Below, piece after piece: positions 1 to 12,203 of a stretch of DNA of 64,000 bases (the first letter of the stretch is position 1; each line of letters opens with the position of its first letter). The notes under the pieces are model-generated. The model worked only from the letters and a program-made list of their open reading frames with translations. It made no database searches and was not told the origin of the DNA. The translations under genes and the position numbers were made by a program. Source of the stretch: Galdieria partita (Eukaryota; Rhodophyta; Bangiophyceae; Galdieriales; Galdieriaceae); NCBI GenBank assembly GCA_025991245.1, contig BQMJ01000017.1, positions 62,001 through 126,000 on the forward strand, read 5' to 3'.

Positions 1-1
1 G

Positions 2-223
2 AGAGCAGATAACTATTTCTTCAACGATTCTGTTGAACTTAGAACAGCAAAACATGCCTTTGTTGATATTCTCTTACTCTCGAGAACAGAACAAATGGTT
101 TCAAGTTGGGGTTCCACTTTCGGATACTTGGCACATGGAATATCTGGTAAATATGAATCATATCAATCAGCTCTTTTTGAAGACAATGTTATTCTTCTTG
201 AAAATAGGGCGACCTCCGTTTAG
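2..223 (+). CDS. Fucosyltransferase-like protein, C-terminal fragment
   Basis: The frame opening at base 2 runs 73 codons to a TAG at 221-223, and the gene enters from outside the window. The translation contains LLLSRTEQMVSSWGSTFGYL followed by AHGISG. This resembles the C-terminal segment of plant xyloglucan-type fucosyltransferases (GT37), where a stretch like LLSLTDNLVTSAWSTFGYVAQG closes the catalytic domain. GT37 enzymes transfer fucose from GDP-fucose to cell-wall or glycoprotein glycans in the Golgi. Only the tail is visible, so donor-site motifs cannot be checked and another GT-B fucosyltransferase clade is possible. The competing frame starting at 33 shows no family signal. Confidence 0.5.
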   Translation, partial: RADNYFFNDSVELRTAKHAFVDILLLSRTEQMVSSWGSTFGYLAHGISGKYESYQSALFEDNVILLENRATSV

Positions 224-434
224 TGTAGATCTTCACGGAAGATGTTCCAGAATGCTTTCTTCGGAACCTGAAATGCATCATTTTTATCGCATCGATAATT
301 TAAGACTAACTAGAAAGCCTTATTCCAGCTCAATAATCGAGTGGATGAACATGAACCGCAAAGCACGTGTGCTCCCTTGAAGGGTTACACGTCAAACCGC
401 TCATGAGGAATTCTTTACAGGAACCAATTTCCAC

Positions 435-2010
435 ATGGCCCTCAACTCACAAACGGACAAGTACGACTTGGAAAAGACTGTAAGGTATAAGAAGTTATAT
501 CCCCCACACTTATCAGAATGGTGTTCCTCTCTTGGTACTTATCCTAATGTTCTATCAAAAGCCGGAGGGCATCCCTTTATATCAAACGATGATTACTTCA
601 TTGGTGATGTTTCTTTTCCAAATTCTGATGCCTTAAAGATCAGAGAGTTATATCTACGTGCAGGACCGCGAGAGACATGTGTGTTTCACCCACAAAACGT
701 CAAGGTCTACTGTGTTTCATATTTGTATATAGTTTATGTTAAATTTCTTGTTTCAGGCTGCTGTCGTTACTTGCGGTGGTCTAGCTCCTGGAATGAACTC
801 TGCCATAGCACAGCTAACTAATACTCTAGTTGGAAGTTATGGATTGAAACAAGTTTTGGGTGTTAGATACGGGTTTCGTGGTTTCCTTGAACCTTCTTTA
901 TCGCTGTTTCCTCTTAATCCAGAAACCGTCAAGTATGTATTGCTGGCGATTGCTATTTGTTTGTTGTGTCACGTTGCATAGTGATATTTCTTTGAAAGGA
1001 GGTAGTATTCTGGGTAGTTCGCGGGAAGTTCCTAGAGCAGAAGCAATTGTAGATGCCATATCCGACAATGGCTTTAACCAAGTATATATTATTGGAGGAG
1101 GTCCAATTGACGGAACTCTTAAAGCTTCACAACAAATATTCGAAGAAGTGAAAAGAAGGAAAATGAAATGCGCAGTAGCGGTTATACCAAAAACTATCGA
1201 CAATGATATTATGCGAATTCAACGATCCTTTGGTTTTGAGACGTCCATCGAGGCTGCAGCGCAAGCCTTACGTAGTGTGCATTGTGAAGCTTCTTGTTCG
1301 TATCATGCTGTTGTACGCCCGATTCTTACTGTTATTGGCTTAATAATTTTCAAACATTATCTTATAGGCTGTTATTCAAGTTCCTGGAAGAAATAGTGGT
1401 TTCTTTGCAGTGGAAACTGCTTTAGCTTCACGTTTGGTTGATGCCTGTCTTATTCCGGAATTTCCTTTTAAGCTGAACTCATTTTTAAATCACATTTACG
1501 AGCGTGTAAAAGCCAAAGGATTTGCTATGATTTTGGTAGCTGATGGAGCTGGTCATGAGTACGTGACTGCGAATGGAAAAGGCTATGCAAACTTTTGTCC
1601 TGTTCTTATGGACGAAATTAGAAAATACTTTGACGAACGAATGGCTGAAGTATGCATTACACATTGGTTTGAGATGACTTTTGAAATATTCCTTTCATTT
1701 TCTTAGGCAAATATTTTATTTCATGATGTTAGCTTTATTGCACGTACAGTTCCTTCGAATGCTGCTGATAACCTTCATGCTTCCATTCTCGGCTCTTATG
1801 CAGCACATGGTTGCTTTGCAGGTTTCTCTGGTTTTGCAACCAGTATGATTAACGATATGGTTGCATATATTCCACTGTAAGCGTTTCATGGACTCAATTT
1901 CTGTATCCTTTCTCATATTGTTATGAAGGTCGGAACTCGCCGGTAGGACGAAGACCGTTCCTCCCCAGATGTGGAGCGAAGTAGTTTCTATGACAGGACA
2001 AGATTTCTGA
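435..2010 (+). CDS. 6-phosphofructokinase (plant-type), active-site loop altered
   Basis: Six exons: 435-704, 757-932, 982-1309, 1368-1649, 1707-1876 and 1929-2010 (435 aa; phases close throughout). Order of motifs: LRAGPRE, TCGGLAPGMN (canonical GGLCPGxN), SILGSSRE, IPKTIDND with the catalytic Asp, RSFGFET, CLIPEFPF, and VPSNAADN near the C-terminus. It is most like plant-type group II PFKs. The enzyme phosphorylates fructose 6-phosphate in glycolysis. Odd features: the GGDG phosphate-binding loop reads GGGPIDG, a three-residue insertion at residues 189-191; the MGR motif is VPGR; and EGAG is DGAG. The protein may be a divergent or weakly active paralogue. The start is the first ATG after an in-frame stop. 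No presequence is evident, suggesting a cytosolic protein. Confidence 0.85.
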
Positions 2011-2375
2011 CTCGTTTAGCCTTATAATTATTTGTCTTGTGAAAGGAATGCTGTATTCAATATTTTTCGAGTAGCAAGACAACGATAGGATAAGCCATAG
2101 ATACTATTTGTGTTACTCTAGTGATGTAAGTTGTATAACCCAGGATTGAGTTTTTCTCTTTCTCGTTTAAACTTTCGATCCATTTTATTGTTCTTGAAGT
2201 ATTATTCCTATTCGTTTGTTTTACTGTTAGAAATGTAGTTGTGTTACTATTGTCCTGAAAACTCCTCGTTGACTGAGCACCATTCAACCAACGCCTTACC
2301 TCATTCTGTTCTCTCTCTGTAAGATCATCACAATCTGTCCTTGTGTGGTGGTGGTTGGCGTTCTAAACGATTCTT

Positions 2376-4084
2376 ATGTCTAAAGCTCCCATCTCACTGG
2401 TGAATACTAAAAAGTTGACTCTTATAAAGTCCAACTTGTCAAAATTGTTTACCAACTTAGAAGATGGTGCTAGTGATTACACTATTGTGGCTAGTTTGGG
2501 ATGTAGAAATATAGGAAAGAGCACGCTGTTGAACGTCGTCTTTGGTACCGGTTTTGAAGTTGGAACGGATCGCTTCAGCACCACGACAAATGGCATAGAC
2601 GGAATGCTGCTTGAAGGTTCCGATATCGTTGTACTAGACAAGCCACAAAGGGATCTTGTGCTTTTTGATGTAGAGGCGTTTGATAGTGGGTAGGTGGTAG
2701 AACTCGTGTATTGTATGGTTCTCAATTTGGTTTTTGAACAAGTTTTCACGGTGGAAGACCAAGTGGTGAAAGTTCGGTTCGTTTAGCTACAGCAGTTTCT
2801 GACGTCGTCATGTTGCACGTCCACAGCAGAGATGTCGGTCGTTGGGAGGCAACAGGTTTGTCGTTGTTCAAAAACGCCATCGAAGATGTCATGAAACTTC
2901 GTTCACTGGGAGTATTATCTTCGCATTCAAAGAAGCTCTTGGTGGTAGTATTTCGGGATGCTGAAAGTGAGGAAACTAGCAGAGAAGACTTGATCACCGC
3001 CTTCATCGAAGATTGCAACACCCTTTTGGGAGCACGGCAAGAAGCTTCGGTAGGGATTAAGAAAATCTCTGACCTTTTCGATCTGGAGTTTGTTGTATTC
3101 CCTCACTATGTCTTCCAGAAGCAAAGTTTTGAACGAACAGCTGCCTCGTTGAGGGATCGCTTCAGAGAACCAACCTCAGACGACTACTTTTTCATGGAAG
3201 ATAAATATAGCAATCCAACTCCTGCAATGGAAATATCTCTTCATATAACACAAGTATGGGAAAAATTGGGAATAGAAAGTTATCTCGTAACAGCGCCTGA
3301 ACACGAAATGAATGCAACCTATCACTGCGACAACTGCTGCGAGCAAGCAATGACGACTTATTTCAGTCGCGTTCGTGAATGGAAAAGAAAGACAGAAGAA
3401 GGGAGAATCATCCAAAACTTTGGTAAAGAGAGTACCGAGCTGAGTAATGAAATCTTGGCACTGTACGACAATGAAGCCGCACAATACAAAGGAACAAAGG
3501 CATTTGAACGAAAGCGGAAAAGTCTGTTGGAAAGGGTGCAACTAGACCTGTATACAATGTACTCCAAACTATTGCATAAGCTTAAGGAAGTATCGTTTGA
3601 CATATTTAGGGAATCTCTAAGTCATATTCAGATTTCGGATAATGTCGAAAAAGATGTAAACAAAGCGATAAAAGCTGCTGATAAATATTTTTGCTCGAGA
3701 GCTGAATTGTTAAAATGTAAGGGAACTTCTTGGCAGTTTGATTCTGAGAGAAAGGAACTGTTATCAGTTATGAGAGAAAACGCAACAGAACGTCTGCAAC
3801 TAGCAAGAATTCAGGGAGCTTATGTACCACCTGCAAGGATGCCTATCACGCTATCATTGAATTATTTACATCCAAATCCTTTTGGAAAGGATTCAAGATA
3901 CGAAGATTTCCAGATGGAAAAAGAAAAGGTCAAATTTGATCCTGGAAATACAAGAAGAGGTGGTATAATGGAAGCCATGCTAGGAGGAAAGGATAAAGTA
4001 CGAAATGGAGTTAGTAGAACAGGCTCGTCCGGCTCCATCAAGAGCCCAGATACACAAGTTATAAAGCCGGGGAAAATTCAATAA
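2376..4084 (+). CDS. RHD3/Sey1-like dynamin-family GTPase without membrane hairpin
   Basis: Two exons, 2376-2689 and 2758-4084 (546 aa). The GTPase domain shows a P-loop RNIGKSTLLN, switch I TTTNGIDG, G3 DVEAFDSG (family DxEGxD), a VSDVV...DVGRWEATG segment and G4 VVVFRDAE. The next region, DLEFVVFPHYVFQKQSFER, aligns with the RHD3 stretch after the G domain, followed by a helical middle domain containing YDNEAAQY. Family members fuse ER tubules and usually end in two transmembrane helices near residues 680-750 of about 800. This protein stops at 546 with a Ser/Gly-rich, basic tail and has no hydrophobic hairpin. It is therefore either a soluble paralogue or a truncated gene. AATAAA overlaps the stop codon region and may serve polyadenylation. 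Confidence 0.75.
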
Positions 4085-4605
4085 AAAAAATAGCAACTAG
4101 GACACATTTGTGAATTGAATTCAATATCTACTGTAATATTGCAAAGTATCCAAGCTAGACAAGATTGCTTGTTTTGACACTACCCTATAATGTAATTGCA
4201 TGATAACTTGTACTTTGGACGTCTAAAAAAATAATTTTATTGTAAACCTTTATCAACGATCATATTAAACTTGAAGCAGATAATTAAAATTAATTATCGA
4301 CATCAAGAACATATACGAAATAATTCAATTGATTTATTTCACAATATCAAAAATTAAAGAATCATTATCTGAAGTCTTCATTGACGAAGGTAGATGAGAT
4401 AGAACATTTAATAACATTCTCCAATTTAACTTAAACAGGCCCGTGATAGATATCAAGGATTTAAACTTGCTTTGAAATTACACTGGTATATTTCATCCAA
4501 TCATAATTTTAATAACGCCTCTATGGATTAATTTTTCTTTCTGAGATTAAATTGCCCAAAACAGTCATAGACAATAATATTCACTTTCCAAAGAAATAAC
4601 ATCCT
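4085..4605. other. AT-rich convergent intergenic region
   Basis: About 520 bases lie between the stop of the RHD3-like gene and the stop of STE24, which converge. The sequence is strongly AT-rich with many stops in all frames and a few AATAAA/ATTAAA-like strings that could serve as 3' end signals. I see no gene, RNA gene or repeat here. Confidence 0.6.
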
Positions 4606-6045
4606 TTATTGATTCTTCTTTGTTTCCAAATTATTCTTTTCTAGCGCGTGAATTCGTTCTGTAAGCGTAGGATGACTATTATGATAAAGAGAATACAAAG
4701 GGTCTGGATGCATAGTTGACAAATTTTCAAGATGGAGAGTTGTAAGAGCCTCGATTAGAAATGGCGAATATCCCATGTTTTTTGCGTACTCATCTGCTGA
4801 ATATTCGAATCGTCGGCTAATGAAGTTCATGATCAAGCTAAGTACACTATCCAAGGGCGTAAGTAGCTCACTAAATAATAGAAGACCAATAATATGTGCC
4901 TTTGTATCAAACCCAAAAGAGCGATACATTGAATCATTGTTTGCTATCTTGCCGTACGACCATGAGAGTACCAAACTATGTAACAGTCCAATGACAAGCA
5001 TTTTTTGGGTATGTCTCATTTTCCAATGACCCATTTCATGAGCCAATACTGCGAGAATTCTCTCGTTGTGGTCCTTGTTTTGTTCTAATAATGAATCGTA
5101 AAGCACGATCCCTTTCTTCCAAATACCATACATAAACGCATTACTATGTGAAGTTCTCTTGGAACCATCCATGACATAGATCTTATTCAGTGGAAATCCT
5201 ACCTGCATAGCAAGTTCTTCAATCTCGTGACGTAACTTTTCATCTTGCAACGGCTGAAATTTGTTAAATAGTGGCATAATCAAAGGAGGATATATCAAAG
5301 CCAACAAAATACTTAATGAACTTGTGAAGAGCCAGAAATAAAGCCAGAGTTTTGGCCCACTGAGTTCTAGAACGTACCACAGTCCAATCAACGAAGGGTA
5401 TCCAATCACAGCCGAGATCAAAGTTCCCGTAACAATATCCCTAACGAATAACTTTCCTGTGGTCTTGTTGAAGCCATATTTTTGTTCCAATACGAATGTG
5501 TTGTAAATACTAAAGGGCAGGGAGATGAGCTTGCTTCCTAAAAAGAGTACGGACGAATACAACAAAGTTGTTTGCAATTCTGCAGGTAGAATATTCACAA
5601 AGGAATACTTTTCTATGATTTGTGAACAATAATTCCACAATCGCGGCAACGAATAGGTAGCAAAGAGGGTCATGTGGACACCTGTTTGTATCAGCTCGCT
5701 CACCATGGAAAAAGTGTTCTTATCCTTTCCATATTTTTGAGCTTGTTGAAATTTTTCTGGCTTGACTTGCTTTTCCAATTCTTTGGGAATATGTTTCAGC
5801 TCGTAACACTTGCGTTGTCTCCAATCTAAATAGAGTTCGACAGCACTGATGCCAGCCTAATCAGAGAGGTTGAATACACTTGAATTTTGTTTGCATATGA
5901 AATAACATACTTGGAAGAACAAAACATAATGAAGATATGGTGTACTTTCATTCTCTTCACTTGAGAACAACGAAGCACTGAATGAACGAAGCCAACTCAA
6001 CATGACTGCCTGTGGTGAACCCAAAACAATTTTTCCAAATAGCAT
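4606..6045 (-). CDS. STE24: CAAX prenyl protease 1 (STE24/ZMPSTE24)
   Basis: Two exons on the minus strand, 5911-6045 and 4606-5856 (461 aa). This polytopic ER zinc metalloprotease (M48) removes the -AAX tripeptide from prenylated proteins. The zinc motif HEMGHW lies at about residues 318-323, with the third ligand region SADEYA further on. Several hydrophobic helices flank it. The upstream exon supplies LYLDWRQRKCYELKHIPKEL, which matches the family's N-terminal region, and this fixes the exon join. Length matches the usual 450-475 aa. The first ATG directly abuts the stop of the upstream gene. A second Met 14 codons in (base 6003) is an equally plausible start and leaves a short 5' UTR. Confidence 0.93.
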
Positions 6046-7104
6046 TTAGAATTTCGAACGCACACAATATTGAGCATCTATTTCATCTACTCTAACGGTT
6101 CTCTTTTCCTTCATAGATTTCAAAGCTGCATAAGCTAAAACTACCGGAATTCTACCATCTATTCCACCTACTGGAGGAGTTTTGTGGTTTTGAATGACAT
6201 CCACAAAAGTTTCCATTTCTCGTGCATACGCATCTTTATAGCGATCCATAAAAAAATTCAAAGGAAGGTCCCTGTGAATGGTTTGTGAGTCACTTATTAT
6301 CGCAGTGTTGGGATAATTGTTGCCAATGTTCACTGAACCATTAGAACCCAGAACTTCGATTCTCTGATCATATCCATATGCAGCCTTTCTACAACATTCT
6401 ATGGTGCCGATGCAACCGTTTGCAAATTTGATACTCACAATAGCACTATCAATATCTCCAGCTTCCCCAATGGCAGGATCCACCAAGTTGGCTCCCAAAG
6501 AAGTTACTTCTATTATCTCGGATCCCATACAGAACCGTGCCATATCAAAATCATGAGTCATCATATCAAAGAATAGGCCCCCTGATTGTTTAATATAGCT
6601 TATAGGAGGAGGCGCTGGGTCTCTCGAGACAATATGTAACATATAAGGAGACCCAATTTCACCAGACTTTACAGCTTGCCGTACTCTACGAAAGTTGGCA
6701 TCAAAACGTCGTTGGAATCCTAATTGGAACAATACACCTGCTCTCTCAACGGCACTCAAAGCTTGGTCGATTCTTTTCAGGTCATAATCGATTGGTTTTT
6801 CACAAAAGATATGCTTTCCGGCATGGGCAGCTGCAACAATAATATCTGCGTGAGTATCCGAAGGAGAACAAACGACGATTCCACGAACTTGAGGTAACTT
6901 GAGAACCTCCTTCCAATCTTGAAAAGCTAACGGAATGTGGAACTTTTTGGCTGCTGTTGTGGCAGCTTGATAAACGAAATCAGCTACTGCTACCAAGTGG
7001 ACGTCGGGTACTCTATTCAAAGCCTCACAATGTACCAAACCAATACGACCAGCACCTATTACAGCAATACCCACTCTCTGCGCTGTATGGTTTTCACTTG
7101 ACAT
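6046..7104 (-). CDS. Myo-inositol 2-dehydrogenase-like oxidoreductase (Gfo/Idh/MocA)
   Basis: Single-exon gene of 352 aa from the chosen ATG at 7104. An in-frame ATG at 7167 would add 21 residues. The N-terminal Rossmann domain begins VAVIGAGRIGLVH-like (here GIAVIGAGRIGLVH), followed by CEKPID, the family EKP motif whose Lys is catalytic. The C-terminal domain contains GGLFFDMMTHDFDMARF, the D-x3-H-D catalytic signature of inositol dehydrogenases. Members oxidise inositol or related sugars with NAD(P)+, and the exact substrate cannot be told from sequence. The TAA stop sits immediately next to the STE24 start codon, with no spacer. Probably cytosolic. Confidence 0.85.
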   Translation of the reverse strand: MSSENHTAQRVGIAVIGAGRIGLVHCEALNRVPDVHLVAVADFVYQAATTAAKKFHIPLAFQDWKEVLKLPQVRGIVVCSPSDTHADIIVAAAHAGKHIFCEKPIDYDLKRIDQALSAVERAGVLFQLGFQRRFDANFRRVRQAVKSGEIGSPYMLHIVSRDPAPPPISYIKQSGGLFFDMMTHDFDMARFCMGSEIIEVTSLGANLVDPAIGEAGDIDSAIVSIKFANGCIGTIECCRKAAYGYDQRIEVLGSNGSVNIGNNYPNTAIISDSQTIHRDLPLNFFMDRYKDAYAREMETFVDVIQNHKTPPVGGIDGRIPVVLAYAALKSMKEKRTVRVDEIDAQYCVRSKF

Positions 7105-7275
7105 GTCGAAAACAACCAAGTCAAATAATGTTCCGATGGCATGTGAGGATGGATGAGAATAGCGCATTCCAATGGACAACTTGTAGTGACAACTTGGCAA
7201 CGCTTTGGGAAAAGCGACAACCCGGAATGATGCAGAGAGGAAATGGAATCCAAAGAAATCATTTGTTTTATATAA

Positions 7276-10200
7276 CTAACGTCGAACATATTTCACAAAC
7301 TGAATACCCAGCAACGCAAATAATTGGAAACCCAAGTAGAACCCAAACAAAGCTCCAATGTCTTTCCAATAAACAGAAAAGTCCAATCCATATGGACTCA
7401 AAAGTTGGTTACCATTCGTAAAACGACAGAAAAGACAGCAGTGATCACTCGTCAATGTGGCATTCAAATAGGAAGAACAAATGGTTTGGTTAGCAGTGAC
7501 ATAGGACTCACTATAACTACTACATTGGGTTTCTCCAAAAGGCAGTGGAAAACTATACATCTCATCTAGAGTACAGTAGAAACTCTACAAATGCGTTTAG
7601 ACTCACAACTTTCGAACACTCAAAACTTACTTCTTGATGCCATACAGCGGAAGATAAGGAATCCAGCGCATAGGAAAATGGATTGGCCCAATAAAGCCAT
7701 ATCATATAATTGGGAATGGCAGGCTTCGGAATGAGAAATCCTGTCAGAAGCAGCATCAATGAACTCACAATAGGTGCAATCAACTGGGAAACTTGCTGAC
7801 TAGGAGAAAATATCGCGATACATTGCCCAATGGTGATGGAAGTAAATGATAAGAGAATATAGGAAAGCAAGTAATAGCCAAATCGATTGCTGGGAAACCC
7901 TATCAAGAAATAATAACATGTAACATAAATAGCAACAGAAATCAAATTAAAAGGAATCTCGTGAAGAAATATTCCAAACCAATACACAAAAGGATAATAA
8001 GTGCCATTGGTCGTCTCCTTATAAAACACGTCTCTCTGATGTTCCACAGGATGAATGGCAGTCGTAATATTTAATATGGAAAAAATAGCACTCAAGAAAA
8101 CCACACCAATGGCTATTTCTGCTCCCAGTTGATTCCTTGGCATATGATAGCAGACAGAACTGGCAATGGTTCCAAAAGCTATTCCTAAATACTAATTATA
8201 TTGATAAGAGAGTTGTCAATTAGAAACCGAGCACAACTTACGAGCCTAACCAAGTTGTATTCCGGCATCCTCCAATATTCCACAAAAGCACGTTTGGTGA
8301 CTTGAATCAGTTGCTGTTTTATGGACGATGCCATATAATGGGCAAACCGTACGGGAGCAACAGAATTGGCTATCTCTTCACAATTATCAGAAGGAATATC
8401 AGAATGTGGCATAATGTTTCCATCAGCAGTGACTAAAGCAATTGTTTCATTTGCTTTCTCATATCGTTCAATTGCTTTTTGTGTTTCAGCATACTGCAAA
8501 GAAGCCTTCCATATGTCGGACCATTTTCTTGACTTTTCCTGTTTATCATCCGAGATATCTTCATTCACAAGCTCAAGTATCCAATCAGCAGGATTTTGTC
8601 CTTCACGAGGAGGAGTCGCTCCTTTCTCAACAAAAAATTGGATCATCGTTTGAGAGCGATAACCCAAAGGACCAAAGTAACAAGTCTGACCTCCAGATTG
8701 GAGCAATAACATCTCATCAAACATTTCAAACAATTCCGTGGAAGGTTGATGGATAGTACAAATGACCGTTCTTCCAGTATCTGCTACTTTTCGTACAGCT
8801 CTCATTACTAACCAAGCTGCCCGACAATCTAAGCCTGATGTAGGTTCATCCAAAAACAAAATGGCACTCCGACTAACCAATTCTACACCGATAGTTACTC
8901 GCTTACGAGCTTCTGCAGTAATCATCAAGGCATTTTGTGAAGTACTGGAACCCACCAAACGATGCTCAATTTCTCTTAGCTGCAACATGTCTAATACTTT
9001 TTCAACGCTTTGCAACTTCTCATAATCAGAGACTTCTCGTGGTTGACGAAGTCTTGCAGAAAATTCCAGGGCTTCTCGAACAGTAACATGATCATCATGA
9101 ATATCTTGTTGCTCAATATATCCCGCAATTCTACGAAAAAATTCATTCCTTGGCTCTCCATTGATCCTTATTTCTCCTTTTCTAGTGCCTTGAGTCTTTC
9201 TATCCGATAAGACATCCAATAGAGTTGTCTTGCCTGCTCCTGATGCACCCATCAATGCTATTAGTTTACCAGGAAGTGCATATCCATGAATATCATCCAA
9301 CAATCGACGGCCATACTTTGTATCATTTTCATCATTATTATGATTAACATTATTCAAATCTTCAACTGTTGAACTTTTCTTGGAAACTGGTAGGTAATAA
9401 GAAAGATTCTTCCAAGTGAAGATTATTCTTGGAAATGAAATATCATGAACAAAGAATTCTTTCAACGCACTCGTTGTATTTAATGGAGATATCTCGATAG
9501 GTAAGACATCCGTAGCCAGCCTATCTATTGGACACATGTCCTTTCTTTCTGATTGTTGAAGAGATTCATTCCTGAAAGCAAAGTCGCCTTCCTTCACATC
9601 AATGGCGTGTACCGTAGGGACCTCCACAGTTGACTGAACGATATGATTTTCCTTCTTTTTGGGTAGAATATAAGCTCTATACGAAAATTTTGCATATACC
9701 AGAGCCAAAAGAGAAAGAATGAAGAAAAAGAAATAAAAGCCAAGAACAATGATGACATCCATCCACTTCCACAAGTTACTCGTGAATACACCGTATAGTG
9801 AAGAAATGTATTTTGTTCCCGTCTCCAGCGGACAGATTCGGCTTTCAAGAGGCACATTCAAAGGAATCAATTCATCATTTGTACAATAAAGTTCTAAACC
9901 AGCAAATTGATTAATAATGACGGCATCCAGTATATAATTGAATGGGCTCAGCCAAAATAGCCAAATCCACCAAACTGCAATATGTTTACGTGGAATGATA
10001 AACCCTGCAAAGACAACAAACCATACAAGGAAGCCATTTGCAAGGGCAGATGATATATGTATCGAAGAAGAAATAAATGCAATGAAACGGGTAAGACTTG
10101 CCATAGTGATGTCCAATACGAAGAAACAGAGAACTAGAAACCCAAATCTTCTGCCTCCATCCGCTGTATTTAGACCGACCATGAAATATAAAATAGATGA

Positions 10201-12203
10201 AAAAATTAGAGACTCTAGAAAACAAATAGGAATTTCCACTACTGCTTGCGAGAGTAAAAAGGGAAGTGAATCATAAAAATGATTCGAACGATGCTTATTG
10301 AATACTGCTCTACTGTCCAATATCTCCGGTAACGTTTTCAAAGATCCCATTCCAACAGTAACAATGGCAATGAATAAAACACCCGGATATATTTCGGCTC
10401 CAACTTCAGTAGGTTCTCTACTCCAAAATAAGGCACCCATAATTAGACTCATCAAGATATATCGAAGAGCTCGAGCAATTAGAGCCGGCTTGTTCTTTGC
10501 CTCGATTTTCATCTTAAAGTTTATATTAAGTTACTGTATTTGTGACTGCAGAGATAATGACAAACCTGGCGATGTAAAAGTAGCCTTAATTGAGATGTTG
10601 AAGACTGTAAACAACTCTTTCGGTATACTCTTTCCAGTTGTTTTTTTAACATTGAGTTAGACTCCAAGATTCCTTCCGTTGCAATCTCAATACTTGGACT
10701 CGCGAATGCCTGAGTTTGTTTGAGATATGAATAGGAACTCTGAGAAAAACATTTATAAAATGCTTCAGGCGATGTAGGAACTTTGTTCTCCCATCCATCT
10801 TTAACAATTGATTGCAATGCGGCTGGTTCTGAAACAGAACATAGAAACTCAGGAATAGACCTAGCTTCAGGTTTCTTCAATCCAATGCTTTCAAAATAGG
10901 TAAGTGCATCTGATGTCTTTCCATAGAACAAACACTTTCCTTGGTCCAATACCAAGACTAGCCAAAACGTTGCATCAAAGCTTAGAAAATAACATAAAAA
11001 CTTAAAGCTAACTTCCACTACCTTTGTCGAATAAGTGATACATTTCATTGGAAAGTTGTTGCATTGTGCAGATAAAAGTCTCATTTTGAAGATTAGCTAT
11101 TGAACGAAAGTTTTTGAGAATTTCCAACGACATAGCGGCATCGAGGCCCCGGGTAACATTGTCCAAGAGATTGATAGAAGCTCGCTTGCCCATAAACATC
11201 TCTGCGATAGTAACTCGTTTCTTCTCTCCACCGCTAACTCCTCTTATTTTATTATTTCCCAGTGGAGTGTCCAAGGAATGAGTTAATTTTAGAGCCTAAC
11301 CATTGAGTCAGCATTAGTAGGCGAAATCATAAATGAAGCAACCAACTCGAGTGACTATTTTCAACTGGTCCTGCCGTAATCGACTAGCAAATGGAACATA
11401 GTTGGGAATGCAACACTTGGCAGCAAACTCAAGAGTATCTCTAGAAATACAAAAAAAAATAAAACTGCAATCTGTTGACTTTCGGGAATCACCAACCTTA
11501 CGGACAAAGTAGCCATATGAAAGTCATCTTGATCAACAAAGTTCACTCTGTGTTGTATCTCTGAAGAATATGTCGTTCCTCCATAACGAACTTCACCCTT
11601 CAAATGGCAATTGGTATCCAATTGGTTTGCCAATACTCGAAGAAGTGTAGACTTTCCTGACTCAGGAGGTCCTAAAACCAATAGCATTTCCCCTGGCATA
11701 ACAGTGCCAGAGACCTTTTCTAAAATAAAATGAGTTTTATCTTCATTCTTTCTTCTTTGCATGAAAATCTGAGTCAGCTTCTCATATGGAACCTTTGCCA
11801 AATTTCTTAAACCAAGCCATACCGTTTCGATAGCCGGTTTCATATATATAGGTACGCTTACAGATATCTCTTCGAAAATGAGAATTATAGGAGGTGTTTC
11901 GTCTCCTATCTGTCTTAAAAGCTCATCTACTTGCTTCAAATACGATGACTTGTCAAACTGTGGATTGTCCACATCATACATAGGCAACTTGTACCACTGG
12001 TCCATGGCACTCTCAATCTGTAGCTTTTTCAATTCAAGGGAGGTGGCATGATGTAAGGGAATAGCGTTGAGGAGCTTCCATCTTCCAGACTGAGTTAGAA
12101 TACCGCTTTCAATTAAGTGGGATCTATATTCTTCTTCTGTCATGTGTAGCAAGTCATTCATTCCAGTTGTGTCTCCATCCTTTTTATGAATGAAATTTTC
12201 CAT
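7276..12203 (-). CDS. PDR-type (full-length ABCG) ABC transporter
   Basis: Seven exons on the minus strand: 11497-12203, 11347-11440, 11022-11295, 10566-10957, 8242-10512, 7631-8191 and 7276-7584, with phases closing to 1535 aa. Reverse-topology order is NBD1-TMD1-NBD2-TMD2, as in yeast Pdr5 and plant PDR pumps. NBD1 has Walker A GPPESGKST, signature VSGGEKKR and a degenerate Walker B with LLDNVTRGLD. NBD2 has GASGAGKTT, the unusual signature ITAEARKR and an intact LFLDEPTSGLD with a switch His in TIHQPS. Asymmetry between sites is typical of fungal PDR pumps. Each TMD has six hydrophobic segments. Likely plasma-membrane export of hydrophobic or toxic compounds. The ATG at 12203 is used because the longer frame starts at TTG. 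Confidence 0.92.

Noticed and set aside
7200-7421. Plus- and minus-strand frames around the oxidoreductase 5' end
   Set aside because: They are out-of-frame shadows or non-ATG extensions between the ABC transporter stop and the oxidoreductase start.
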